Of a stretch of 64,000 nucleotides of DNA, positions 31,385-41,463 are shown one piece after another. The notes under the pieces are model-generated. The model worked only from the letters and a program-made list of their open reading frames with translations. It was not told the origin of the DNA and searched no databases. Source of the DNA: Agarophyton chilense (lineage: Eukaryota; Rhodophyta; Florideophyceae; Gracilariales; Gracilariaceae); assembly GCA_030374765.1 (NCBI GenBank), contig JARGXX010000075.1, forward strand, positions 1,364,001 through 1,428,000, in the 5' to 3' direction. Positions within the stretch are counted from its first letter, which is position 1, and each line of letters starts with the position of its first letter. The position numbers and the translations under genes are program-made.

Positions 31385-33428
31385 ATGGCTCACGTTACTG
31401 GCTCAGGTGATTTAGTTCTCACAAAGTTTGGACCGTTATTGGACGACGCAGCGCCCTACAGTGGTATTGGACTCGAGGAGTTCAAAATGGTTCAACCGTT
31501 TCTGCTTCCTAGATGGTCTGGAACTTTTGATGCGCTCCCTGATGTTATAGCAAACCGGCCCAATTCGCAATATGGATCAGGAGAACATGCAAATGAACCG
31601 AAGCGCATCATTGGATCTGTCTTAATGACCACTTTCTCTACATCAGAAATGCCTGTCCACATCCGCCATCTCATCATAGAGGGCTATTCGCAGTGGGTTG
31701 TTGGACGAAATGTTACTCGTCTTTGCAACATTCTGCATATGGAACAAAATCTGTTACAACTACAAACCAGCAGATGCTGTAGATTTTATTCAACTCGTTG
31801 ATCACGATTTCCATTGCTACATTCCGTACAGCTCTTTTTCAGAATTGAACTCTGATTCTGTCCCCTCTAGCCAAGCACTATTCTGTGCAACTGTCCATAT
31901 TTCAGAGGCAATGGACAGCACCATCCGTTCCTGGTCTCAGAAGAAGATTGTAGACAAAGTTCACAAACACGTCTGTGGACACTCTTCCTGCACGGGTATG
32001 AAGCTGTTACTCGATCGTAACAATCTTTGGTATACCGATGTACAGAGGTATCTCCATGATGTGCTAGAAACATGTCCCAGTTGCCGTGTCACTTCAGAAC
32101 CGAAATCAGCCAGGAAAGTCTCTCTGAGCTCGTTGTCAATGGATTTTAACATGGTCGTTTGCGTGGATCATTTTTTTCTGGATGAAGACATAGTGTTCCA
32201 TGCAATGGACAATGTCTCGCGCTACTCGGTTGGCATTGTGGTGCCAGATACAACCATGTCTTCCGCAATTGTGTCATTTGATTCTCAGTGGACTTCACCC
32301 TTCTGGCCTCCAGGAAAGATATTGCATGATCCAGCCTTCAAGACTGTAGAGTTTGAGAAGTATCTTTCTGGATATGGCGTTGAGAAAGGACCGTTACCCC
32401 CCAGACGCCACAACAAAAATCTCATTGAGTCCAAGCACCGTATTATCTTTGACATCTATTTACGTCTGAAACATTCGAACTCTACAATGGATGTTTTGAA
32501 TCCTTCCCTGCTTTTACAGCAAGCCCTACGCATCTCGAATGACTTATATGGAATCAACTTAATGTCCGCGCATGAACTTGCTAAAGGTTACACTCGACCT
32601 CTCGTGTCCAGCACCTCTCTCGACACTATTCCTGAAGATGTTTTCCACGCCCAGCAAGTGCTCCACGCTAGGCGTAAGCTTTCAATCATTCTGCGCTCAA
32701 AGTCTTTAGCCGAGTTGTCGGTGTCTGTCGGAGACATGGTGGAAGTATTTGTCAAAACAGGTAATGAAAAACGTGGTAAATGGACAAATGGTCGACCTGT
32801 TATTGAGTATGACCATACCAGTCGTACTGCTACTGTTCCTGGGAGGAATAGACGTCAAGTTCGTGCTGCTGTAGAAGACATACGTCTTGCGCTTGAAGAC
32901 AACTCCCTTGCAAATGCTGTACAGGAATCGATTGATGAACTCGATTCGCAACTGCAACTGAACATTGACAATGAGCTTGTTTCCCCTGATGCCAATCAAG
33001 TTCTGGACCGGACCCTTCCGGACCCCGCATCATTTGATGCAGATTTCTCCAGCCCCCTTCAGATTCATGGCACTTTTTTAGATACAAATCTTCCCTTGAT
33101 GCCTAATGTTGGTGACACCATTGAAGTTTATTGGCCATTGGATGACAAATACTACCCAGGTAGAGTGGTGAGCCATATTGAAGATGGAGACCGGTACCAA
33201 ATCAACTATGACGATGGGGAACAGGAAACGCTTCATCTACATGATGAGAGCTGGAAAGGTGCTCCAGGGTCCGGTTTGGATTCAGTAAATTCGAATGAGA
33301 TTCAATCATCTCCCGGAACGGAACTCACTAGCCATGAGAAGAATGATGTCAAGCTCTACTTTCAGGAGTTTCAGCACAAAGAGTTTCTTGCCAACCATGC
33401 TCTATTCGAAAGAAGAGATTTTGTTTAA
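31385..33428 (+). pseudogene. Copia 1 protease and integrase with a C-terminal Tudor-like domain
   Basis: The frame 31385-31801 has LLDDAAPYSGIGLEEFKM, where the retropepsin motif is normally DSGA, and IRHLIIEGYSQWVVGRNVT. After a frameshift near 31700-31780 the 576-residue frame 31698-33428 follows. It has a His/Cys zinc segment (HKHVCGHSSC to CPSCR), catalytic Asp in VVCVDHFF, Asp in ILHDPAF, and Glu in NKNLIESKHR. Near residues 464-519 (33089-33254) is GDTIEVYWPLDDKYYPGRVV, then YQINYDDGEQETLHL and ESWK, the pattern of Tudor domains such as that of plant MSH6. It may read chromatin marks during integration, by analogy with chromodomains. Confidence 0.75.
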
Positions 33429-34347
33429 GAGAAAAGTATTGGAAATTCATGTCTCAAAGATTCCACGCGATGCGAATATTATTTCGAGCCATGTGTTGTA
33501 CAAATTGAAGTCTCTCGACGATGGGTCACAGATCATGAAGGCCAGAATTGCTTCGCATGGAAAAAAGGACAAAGAGAAACACAATCTTCGCACAGATTCT
33601 GCTACATGGCCTCCTGTTGGCTTTCGAAGTTTGCTGTCCATTTCTTCTTTGTTCAAATCGGCCCTTGTGAAGGTCGATGTGAAATCCGCGTTTCTACAAA
33701 CTGGTGAAGCGAAGAGGGATGTTTATGTCGTACCTACGCGCAAATGCACGAGCCGATCCTTCTACTGGTTACTTTTGGCTGCTTCTTATGGTCTCGTTAA
33801 CGCTAATGCCAAGTGGCAAGAGCACAGTGACACCCTTTTCAAAGACTTGGGATTTTCGCAGCTCGCTTACGTTCCTCAACTGTTTTACATTCGCGCCAAA
33901 GATGCACTACAGGCTGTTGCAGTTAAGCTTGTCGATGAAATTCTCTTTTCTGGAACAATGACGGCTCTCAACGCTCTTGTGAAGGAAATTGGAAACACTT
34001 ACGAACTAGGAACAATCGTTTACGGTCCTGGTACGTTTAGGTTTTTTGGTCTATCAATCACGCAGCACGCAGATTTAACGATTAATATGCATTGGGAAGA
34101 AAAACTTAAGGCTCTTGAAGCCTTCCCGCTCACCCGTATGCGTCATAAACATGATGATTCACCTCTCAATGAACTGGAGTATTCAGAATTCAGGTCGCTG
34201 AATGGCTCTTTGGGATGGGTTGGAGTAGCTGCAAGCCCGTTCTGTTCATTGGTTTCAAGTGTACTTCAGCAGAAAATCCCTAGCCCTACTGTACGATCCA
34301 GTTCAAGAAACCAAATGATTCAAAGTGCTACAATCTATCTTTGCTAG
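33295..34347 (+). pseudogene. Copia 1 reverse transcriptase
   Basis: Frame-shifted from the integrase frame around 33400-33428. It reads SHVLYKLKSLDDGSQIMKAR, then ALVKVDVKSAFLQTGEAKRD (first catalytic Asp), then SYGLVNANAKW and AVKLVDEILFSG. The last should be a YVDD-type motif; here the second Asp is Glu, which would disable the polymerase. YSEFRSLNGSLGWVGVAASP is the usual connection segment of copia RT. Another frameshift near 34340 leads to RNase H. Confidence 0.82.
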
Positions 34348-34868
34348 TGTTCGCCGATGCTAATCGACCGTCAGAGTCTGGACGATTGGAATTTATTGCT
34401 GGATTGATGATTGGAGAGCTCCAATCTGGTTCTTTCTTCCACATCCTCAACTGGTCTTCTACGAAATCCAAAAGACCAGTTCGCTCTGTTGGAGCAGCTG
34501 AGACTTTGACAGCGAATATGGGTATAGATGAAGGGAAGTTGTTGACGAAGACCTACAGTTGTTTACTCAACCTTGAAGTAGATCTTGTTTTGTGCGTTGA
34601 ATCTAAGGATCTGTATGACTCTTTGTCGACATGTCGCAGTGCTACAGACAAGAGTATCCAAGGCGATGTTGCTGAGATAAGATATGATTTTGGAACACGG
34701 AACATAAGTCGTATGTTCTGGATACCCGGAAAGACGAAACATAGCGATCCATTGACAAAAACGGATAGCCCGTTAAGCCAGACTTTACAGCTTTTAATGT
34801 TCAGCAGTAAGCTTCCGTTGAGTTTCCCGGAGGCTCAGTCGCGCAGTTCCAACGTCTTCATTTGCTAG
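34341..34868 (+). pseudogene. Copia 1 RNase H
   Basis: The frame reads VFADANRPSESGRLEFIAGL (first Asp), then LNWSSTKSKRPVRSVGAAET (Glu), LCVESKDLYDSL, and RMFWIPGKTKHSDPLTK (last Asp). Spacing and order match the copia-type RNase H. It ends just before the purine tract and 3' LTR, the usual place for the end of Pol. Confidence 0.8.
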
Positions 34869-34890
34869 CTACCCAAACAAGGAAGAGAAG

Positions 34891-35214
34891 TGAATATCAA
34901 GAGCTACAGTTGCTGCCATCTCTTTGGGATGGTAACGAAGCCGTTTTGGACGCACATGCATCTCGTTTAGGGTGCGGCCCTTTCGGATATCATGCAATTC
35001 AAAGGGTGCTCACCTGATTAGAAGTGCTTCCGCATTTAGAACCATCGTAGGCTACATATATACTCTAGAATTCTATATAAGAGCTTACCAAGTTGCTTTA
35101 ACTCACAAGAACGAGACCGGAAAAAGAAAAACTGCTACCACGCTACGCTACCGTTTGTTCGATACATTACTGTCATTGTTACGTTGCAGGTTGTTCGTTA
35201 TCATAACCTTTTAA
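34891..35214 (+). repeat. 3' LTR of copia 1
   Basis: Starts TGAATATCAA right after a purine tract and ends in CCTTTTAA. Matches the 5' LTR with scattered substitutions and a one-base insertion near the end. Confidence 0.85.
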
Positions 35215-35215
35215 G

Positions 35216-35764
35216 TTGTATCCTCAACGATTCGTCGCTTGTCCCTGAATGAACCTTCTCTCGTTCTGTCGGTGAGTCGAATTGATGAAGTTTCTGTCAT
35301 TCTGTTATCTTTCATGCCGTACTGCCAATCTATGCGGGCGACATTCGTTTTTTTTGGTATACAGTCTTCTCGACTCCATAACGATGTAGTACCATTCTTT
35401 TCCAAAAATGTTTGATGCAACCATAGTAAATAGCAGATGCATGGTCACTACTCTGATCAAAGGACAAAAATGTAATTCGCGTACTTATTCCTTCGCAATG
35501 TCCGGCAATCCAACAACTCTGTTGAGCACCGTATGACCTGCGTTTCTCCCTTGCTTTTTTGACTGTTTTCAATGCCAAACAACTGTTTTCTGGACTCCGT
35601 AGAAAGTTTTTGAATGTTGTCAAACTTTTTAGATGGATGCTTTGAGCTGTGACCGGTCAAATGCCCATAGTGTGAGATAGCGCTTGTTCTCTTGTCTCGA
35701 ACTCTTTAATGTCTTTTCCTCTTACATCAGAATCAATGGGCACCCCCTGTGACGAACTTCTTAC
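35216..35764 (-). pseudogene. Unidentified minus-strand coding, left of copia 2
   Basis: Minus-strand frames 35660-35457 and 35623-35330 are polar and Lys/Arg rich. With copia 2 and one target duplicate removed, the frame from the right flank (ending NALKVRCD) continues into VRSSSQGVPIDSDVRGKDIK here, so the two sides belong to one interrupted sequence. I recognise no domain. It could be another element's protein. Confidence 0.35.
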
Positions 35765-35769
35765 ATCAC

Positions 35770-35856
35770 TGTGAGAGGAACACTCTGGCTGACCATTACT
35801 TCGAGCTCATCTTCGTTTGACTAAAGTACTGTCTATTTCTACTGTAATATTTGACT
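35770..35856 (-). repeat. Left (3') LTR of copia 2
   Basis: 87 bp starting TGTGAGAGGAA, six differences from the right copy; the last base is T where CA is expected. No purine tract is obvious beside it. Confidence 0.9.
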
Positions 35857-36051
35857 TGTGAAAATGTGTCGCAGTAATGCATCTTGTCATGAGGGTGTTT
35901 GACAGTCCCCGGTTGGTGCGGCGCATTTTGTCTCGGGTCTGGGGTGTATTTGCAGACGTTCTCTCAAGTGCCGAAAGCGCTCTCGATGAAGTGGTTTCGT
36001 GAATATGTCAGCAGTCATTTGATCCGTGGGAACTCTATGCAAGGTGATTGC

Positions 36052-37420
36052 TTATTGCGATATTTGATGGTGTAGATAATGATGTCGTAAGTCAATGTAT
36101 TTTCTGCGTTTTTTGGATACTTGATTTTCGGCTATGAGGATTGCCGATCGGTTGTCGATGAAGTGGGAAGTGGGCTTTCTCGGTGTTAATGGTGTGGTTT
36201 CGAGCAGTTTACGCAGCCATTGCGTATGCTGTGTGGCACTTGTTGCTGAGATATACTCTGCTTCCGTCGTAGACAGCGCTACAATGTTTTGTTTCTTCGA
36301 TAACCATGAAATCAGAGTGCTGTTTATGCTGTGAACATTGCCTGTGATTGACTTTCTGTTCTTTTCATTGGAAAAATCGGCGTCGTTATGTGTGGTGAGC
36401 GGGGTTTTGTTTTCTTTGTTTGGAAATAATTGCAGTCCGTGCGTCTTTGTGCCTTGTAGATATCGCAAGACGGTTTTCAGAGAGTGCCAGTGATGTTTCT
36501 GCGGTTTGGACATATGCTGAGCTAAGCGGTTGGTTGCATAAGCAATGTCTGGCCTTGTGCTGTCTGTGACATATCGGATATCACCTAGTATCTGTCTGTA
36601 TCTGTTGGATTCCTTTGGTGACAATGGGGTAGTATCGTCTTGCTGGTCTAACGGTTTCAGGTTGTTGTAGGGAGTGACTGTTGGGTTGCAGTCGTTCATG
36701 TGGTTCTGTTCCAGTATGGCTTCTATTGCATCAGGTTGCGCGATGTGCACGGATCCATCCATTGCGTGAGTTATAGTCCAGTTCAGAAAACGTGTTGGAG
36801 TTCCCAACCTTTTGATCTTGTATTTGGTAAGGAGTTGGCGATGCAGGGTATCTAGCAAGTTTTGATTCGTTGCGAGCACAAGGAAGTCATCTATTGTTGT
36901 ACTTACTAGTGTTGTGCCTTCTTCTGTGTGTCTTACGTAGAGGCATGGGTCATGTTCCGCTGCATTGAATTTGAGATGTGTAAGGAATGTTTTCAGCCCG
37001 TGGTTGTAATAATACGCTGCTGGTGGCGATCCGTAGAGGTTCCCGATAAGTTGGCCATATTGTCCTTCGTGTGTATATGATCCGTCGAAATTTGGCATTT
37101 GTTTGACATAGATTGGCTTTTCGTGTTGGTATTTTTCGTGTAAGTAGGCGGACTTAATGTCAAAGTGCTCTAATGACATTTGATACATGGCATGCAATGC
37201 TAGGAGTAACCTTTGCGTTGTACGATCTGCTGTGTATGTCGTCGTGTGTTTTGGGTTATAATGAACTCCTGGTTTCATCATGTCTCCTCTGAGGTTGCAT
37301 CTCGCTTTTCGTTTAATGATGTTTCCTTCGGCTGATCGTTTATATCTGTAGAGCATCATGAGTGGTAGGATTGCTTCTGTAGGTGGTCTGTATTTCTCTG
37401 GTAACCATTTGATGCTATTG
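36052..37420 (-). CDS. Copia 2 reverse transcriptase and RNase H
   Basis: A continuous frame from 37359 back to 36052, with readable RT sequence a little upstream of the first Met (WLPEKYRPPTEAILP). It has LEHFDIKSAYLHEKYQ (first Asp), LIGNLYGSPPAAYYYN, VSTTIDDFLVLATN (the YVDD-type site, here TIDD), and STRPDIAYATNRLAQHMSKP. RNase H then follows with NDADFSNEKNRKSITG, ALSTTEAEYISAT and FIDNRSAILIAEN. All acidic catalytic residues expected by family are present. It is translated as part of a Pol polyprotein, so the frame change from integrase at about 37430-37500 is likely a mutation. Confidence 0.88.
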
Positions 37421-37496
37421 TGCTAGTCGATGTTGTCTAGGTCGGTTTCATGCTCTCTCTGCCAGTGCTGCGCGTCGGAATATCTACGTGCCTGTG

Positions 37497-38954
37497 TCAG
37501 ATTGGCAGGGGGAGGGGTTGTAATCTGGAGCTCTTGGGGAATATGTTGCCTGTGTTTTGCTCGGGCTTTGAATGCGTTGGTGGTTGTGGCTGTGGGATCT
37601 GTGGTATTTTGATACGGGTGAAAGTCTTGCGTTCGTATTTGTTGTTACTGCTGCGTGCGCAGTTGAGGGCTACTAAGTGCGTGTGAGATACTGGGTACAT
37701 ATATCTAGCTGGGTCGGCCCGTGGTTCGAGTTTCTTTTTCGGTGCGTAAGCTGGGATTATTCCTAATTCTCCGAATGTGGAGAGCCATTGAGGTGGTGGT
37801 GGTTGACCGTACCAGAGATGGTATGGGGATGTGTTGATTGATGCATGGTGGAGTAAGTTGTATTTGAAGATTGTATCTCTGGCTGCGTCCTCCCAGTATG
37901 TGTCTTCTAATTTGGCTGTGTGTAGCAGTGCTCTGACGGAGTTCATAATCGTTCGGTTAAATCGTTCCGCGATGGAGTTCTCTTGTGGTCGGTGCGGTGT
38001 GCGGAGGTGAAGTTTGAATTGATGGTTGTGGTATATGTGTTGCATGGCCGTGGATGTGTATTGCTTTGCGTTATCAGTCCGGAAATCCGTTAGCGGGTGG
38101 TGCATACGTTGTCTTATATGGTGTAGTGTGTCGTCGATATGTTTGGGTATGTCTTTGCGGTCTTTCACGAAATGGGCCATGGTGAATCGGCTCGTGGCAC
38201 ATATAATAAGGAGAATATGATTATTTCCATGTGTTGATGTGGGCTTAACCGGGTCACATGTGTCTGATCTTACATAGGCTCCTACCGGATACGTGTGGGT
38301 TTTTGGTTTGTGTGGGGCTGGGGAGAGTTGGGCGTGATGACATGCACTACATGTGAGTTTGATGTCTTTGGATAGTTGTTTTGGCATGGTTGGTATGAGT
38401 CTTCTGTTAGCGGTGAGAGCTAATTTTGCGGGGTGAGCATGGTTTAGCTTGATGTGCCAGTTGTGGAGCATAATTTGTGTGCTGGGTTGTGCTTGAGGTG
38501 TAGTGGGATTTGATAGTCTTTGGAGAGTCTGAGTGGTCTGGGTTTTGGGTGGTGAGGTGATGATCGGAGGGCCGGCCTTGGTGCATGACGTATCTCGTTG
38601 CTTCTTTTTGTTTCGGCTGCAATGAGCACGTTGTGGTGGTGCTATCTTGTGTTGTGGCGTCGGTTTCGATGTGATGCGTCGTTTATAAGCTATTGTTTGC
38701 GATGTGTATGCATTGGTTTGATCTATAAGTAGGCCCTTATATTTGTAGTGGGCTTGGTGCCATGGGGCTTGTGCAATTATTCTTGGCGGGTTACTATGCG
38801 TGTCGATGACGTATCCTGTCGATGGTGTGAAGGCAATGAGTCCATATCGTGTAGCGAGGTCATGTACTGATAATAGATTGTGCTTGACATTGTGATTTGC
38901 CACTGCTGTTGTTTGTATGATATGGTTACTCTTGAGTGGGCAGATTCTGAGCAT
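37497..38954 (-). CDS. Copia 2 integrase
   Basis: A 485-residue open frame. It includes a pre-integrase zinc segment (NWHIKLNHAHPAK then CSACHHAQL), the first catalytic Asp in YVRSDTCDPV, the second in LTDFRTDNAKQYTS, and the Glu in ENSIAERFNRTIMNSVRA, so the D,D(35)E triad is complete. The middle and C-terminal parts are rich in Pro, Thr, His and Lys. Upstream in the same frame, past a TGA near 38961, lies the protease. It inserts element DNA into the genome, producing the 5-bp duplication seen at the ends. Confidence 0.88.
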   Translation of the reverse strand: MLRICPLKSNHIIQTTAVANHNVKHNLLSVHDLATRYGLIAFTPSTGYVIDTHSNPPRIIAQAPWHQAHYKYKGLLIDQTNAYTSQTIAYKRRITSKPTPQHKIAPPQRAHCSRNKKKQRDTSCTKAGPPIITSPPKTQTTQTLQRLSNPTTPQAQPSTQIMLHNWHIKLNHAHPAKLALTANRRLIPTMPKQLSKDIKLTCSACHHAQLSPAPHKPKTHTYPVGAYVRSDTCDPVKPTSTHGNNHILLIICATSRFTMAHFVKDRKDIPKHIDDTLHHIRQRMHHPLTDFRTDNAKQYTSTAMQHIYHNHQFKLHLRTPHRPQENSIAERFNRTIMNSVRALLHTAKLEDTYWEDAARDTIFKYNLLHHASINTSPYHLWYGQPPPPQWLSTFGELGIIPAYAPKKKLEPRADPARYMYPVSHTHLVALNCARSSNNKYERKTFTRIKIPQIPQPQPPTHSKPEQNTGNIFPKSSRLQPLPLPI

Positions 38955-39260
38955 TCCACTGTGTTTTCACGGCGTCTGGTTGTTCGTTGCAGTGTTGGTT
39001 AAAATGGGTTGGCTTACTTTGATCATGGATTTTGTCGGGAATGTGATGTGTGTGGGGTGTGCTCCACTGTCCAATATGAACATACCATTGTTATCATTGT
39101 CTTCTTCAGTTGCTGAATCTCCAGGTGATGGGTGGTAAAAGATGGGTTGTGCAGGTGGAGCTTGAGTTTGTATTTGGAAGGGGTATTGATATGTGGTGTA
39201 CGGGGGTTGGATGTGTGCAATTTGAGCTTGTGTCTTGATCAGATATTGGGGATGGTTTCG
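38955..39260 (-). pseudogene. Copia 2 protease segment
   Basis: NNGMFILDSGAHPTHITFP near 39090-39030 is the copia retropepsin active site (LDSGA), in the same frame as integrase. A TAA near 39265 and a TGA near 38961 interrupt the frame. Both are one C-to-T change from sense codons. The short frames listed on other phases here are shadows. Confidence 0.72.
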
Positions 39261-39440
39261 GTTCTGGAATTACTCGTCTATGTGCAGTGATGGGATTCTT
39301 AATGACGTGTGAAATCGACATGGGATGGCTTTTGGAGGCATGCGGCGTTTGGTGTAGTTGCCGCGTCGATAGGGGCGGTTTGTTCGTTTGAATTGACCTC
39401 GTCCTCTCGGTACGTATTCTGGGGTGACTTGTTGAGGTGA

Positions 39441-40308
39441 CTAGTCCCCGGTGAATCTCGGGGATGCTGAGGCTTGAAGTGTGAGTCCATGTACTGGTTG
39501 GTAGAGGGCGTGGAGTTCTTTGAAGCTCCTGACGAATTCTTTGATTGTTTTTAGTTTCCGTAGAAATATTGGAGCCAGAATGGCAGTGAGTTTCGTGTTT
39601 TTCTTGAGGCCGTTGAGTATGAATTCGACTGCGGTTTCCTCTTGTTTTATGCTTGGATAACGTACCGCTATCATCTTCTGGCGTATGTAAGTGTGAGATT
39701 TGATGTAGCTGTCAATATTGGTGTCGCTGTTGTACGGCACACTCTCCGCTTCGGTTTTTAAGAATTTGTGATCGACTTTGGTCGCTTGATTGATATGTGC
39801 TATGATATCTGCTACCAGGTCATTCGGTGTAGGATGGTCGCCTGGTACTAGTAAGAGGCCGAGTATTTCGGATGGGACACTAATGAGTGTAGCTGAGAGT
39901 TTTTTGGACGATCAGTTGGTGTGATGTTCGAGTTATGTGGGGTCTTTAGGTGTATCTGGATTTCTGGAGAGATGTTCTTTGGAGTTGATCGTGATGGAGT
40001 ATGTTTCGAGCGCGAGACATCATGGTGCATAGTTTGATATATCTAGATCTGGTAAACTGGGTTGTCTGTTGCTGTACATGTTGCGGTGTTGTGTTGTGTC
40101 TTTTGGGTGATGTGTGTCGTTTTCTGTGATAGTGGCGTTGTGGTATAGCTCTTTCGTGATTTTGTTTATGTCTATGATGTCTTGCCGTCGTTGGCGACGG
40201 GCGGTGCGTGCATTTTTCGTATTCGTTGTGGGTTGTTTGTGTGTCTGTGGGTTGGGATTGGAGAAAGGGTGGTCTACGGTTTGCGTTTTCAGGCGGCGTA
40301 GGGCTCAT
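39441..40308 (-). pseudogene. Copia 2 gag, starting inside the primer-binding site
   Basis: The ATG at 40306-40308 opens a basic, Pro/His/Arg-rich N-terminus (MSPTPPENANRRPPF) that stops at 39946. After a frame change, gag helices are readable from about 39930 to 39441 (ADIIAHINQATKVDHKFLKT, EFILNGLKKNTKLTAILAPI). A TAG at 39439-39441 ends this part. The same frame continues into a basic stretch (YVPRGRGQFKRTNRPYRRG) and the protease. Whether the basic N-terminus is really translated needs transcript data. Confidence 0.6.
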
Positions 40309-40312
40309 AACC
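40297..40312 (-). promoter_or_regulatory. Primer-binding site of copia 2, complementary to a tRNA-Met anticodon arm
   Basis: The plus strand reads GTAGGGCTCATAACC ending one base from the LTR. CTCATAA is the anticodon loop of a CAU tRNA, so the element RNA (GGTTATGAGCCC) would pair with an internal tRNA-Met segment. The gag ATG is the complement of the CAU anticodon. Confidence 0.75.
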
Positions 40313-40399
40313 TGTGAGAGGAAGACTCTGGCTGAACTTTACTTCGAGCTCATCTTCGTTTGACGAAAGTACTGTCTATTTCTACTGTAATGTTTGACA
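40313..40399 (-). repeat. Right (5') LTR of copia 2
   Basis: 87 bp from TGTGAGAGGAAG to TTTGACA, followed by the target duplicate ATCAC. Very short for an LTR, yet by element logic it must carry the promoter. Confidence 0.92.
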
Positions 40400-40404
40400 A
40401 TCAC

Positions 40405-41463
40405 AACGTACTTTGAGGGCATTGTCGACGTCTCCGTCACTAATGCTACCTGATTGGACACAATCTAGTAGGGCTTGACTTCCATTCATTTCCCTCGCCG
40501 CTTGTACTGTGGAATGAGATTTTTCGGAGCCGAGCACATCCTCCAGCAATCGAAGTAAGAATAGATTCAACATTTTGTGGAAGTGATTAGATTCTCGGTT
40601 TATTCTAGACTTCACCAAATCACCAAGCTCCCCAGACACGACTTCAACGATAAACTGCGATAATTTGGTAGAAGAACCGCAGATTTTTTATCGCATCGGT
40701 CATGTGAAGAACTGCATGTGTCGTGGGGGTGAGACAAAATTCATTTTCAGAGTGCTTGTGAAAGACGCTGCAAAATATCGCGTGCAGTGTCTGCAAAAGG
40801 CGGATGAGCCCCTACAAATCCTCAACATCTGGAGTGATGGCGAATAAATTGCTGGTAATACATGATGTTTGAGCACTTAATCTAGATACATCCTTATCGA
40901 TTCAGTGACCTTGAACTACAACTAGAACGTATTGCAGCGCCATACTCTCGTATTTTTCCGACTTTTAGAACCAGAGATATTCAAAAGATTACGGTGGTGA
41001 CCCCAGCTGGAAGGAATACTACATGCTCCATGTGACAGAGAGCTGTTGATTCTATTGATAAAAAAATTTTCGAGAACAAAACTGTACTTGGAACAAGACA
41101 TCTTGGATAGGTTCCAATGCAGAGCGCGGTCAGATTCCTGATCCAAGCTAAAAGCCATTTGTGCATATGATCATATGGTGTACCCTGAATGACTTCAATC
41201 GAAAGCTCTGAAATACACGGCCTTCTCTTCACACCCGTTCCTTTCAAAATATCCCTAATCCTACGGACAATGTTATACTTTTTGAATCTTTCGAAGAAGT
41301 TCCAAGTCTTTTCCATATCTCTTTTTGAGCGCGGTTGTGGCCAATCTATTTCCTCTCGCGTACTGATTGCCGTTGCGCACTTCTCTGCAACATGTTGTTG
41401 TACGAAGGAATCAACCAGCGCCCATTCCCTACTTCCAGTACTCTTTTTGACATTATGAGACAC
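40405..41463 (-). pseudogene. Unidentified minus-strand coding, right of copia 2
   Basis: The frame 41463-40981 encodes 160 residues (MSHNVKKSTGSREWALVDSF, then MEKTWNFFERFKKYNIVRRI) and the frame 40639-40405 a helical stretch (FHKMLNLFLLRLLEDVLGSE). The second runs straight into the copia 2 insertion site and continues beyond the element at 35764. The style is that of a real protein, but I know no family. Neighbours suggest a transposable-element gene; a host gene killed by the insertion is the alternative. Confidence 0.4.

Larger units (their letters stand above)
30341..35214 (+). mobile_element. Ty1/copia-type retrotransposon 1, plus strand
   Basis: Direct repeats 30341-30663 and 34891-35214 act as LTRs of about 324 bp. 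Inside are a primer site complementary to an initiator tRNA-Met anticodon arm, gag, protease, integrase, RT and RNase H. The integrase-before-RT order marks Ty1/copia. A purine tract (GGAAGAGAAG) ends right at the 3' LTR. Three frameshifts and several stops break the polyprotein. No target duplication was found. LTRs differ by roughly 10% by eye. Confidence 0.88.
35770..40399 (-). mobile_element. Ty1/copia-type retrotransposon 2 with 87-bp LTRs, minus strand
   Basis: LTRs of 87 bp lie at 35770-35856 and 40313-40399, with ATCAC at 35765-35769 and at 40400-40404 as a perfect 5-bp target duplication. The minus strand encodes gag, protease, integrase and RT/RNase H in copia order. RT/RNase H (435 residues) and integrase (485 residues) are open with intact catalytic residues. 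Gag to integrase share a frame broken by only three stops, so the element is young relative to its neighbours. By-eye LTR identity is about 93% over 87 bases. The coding strand is strikingly rich in A and C. Confidence 0.94.
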
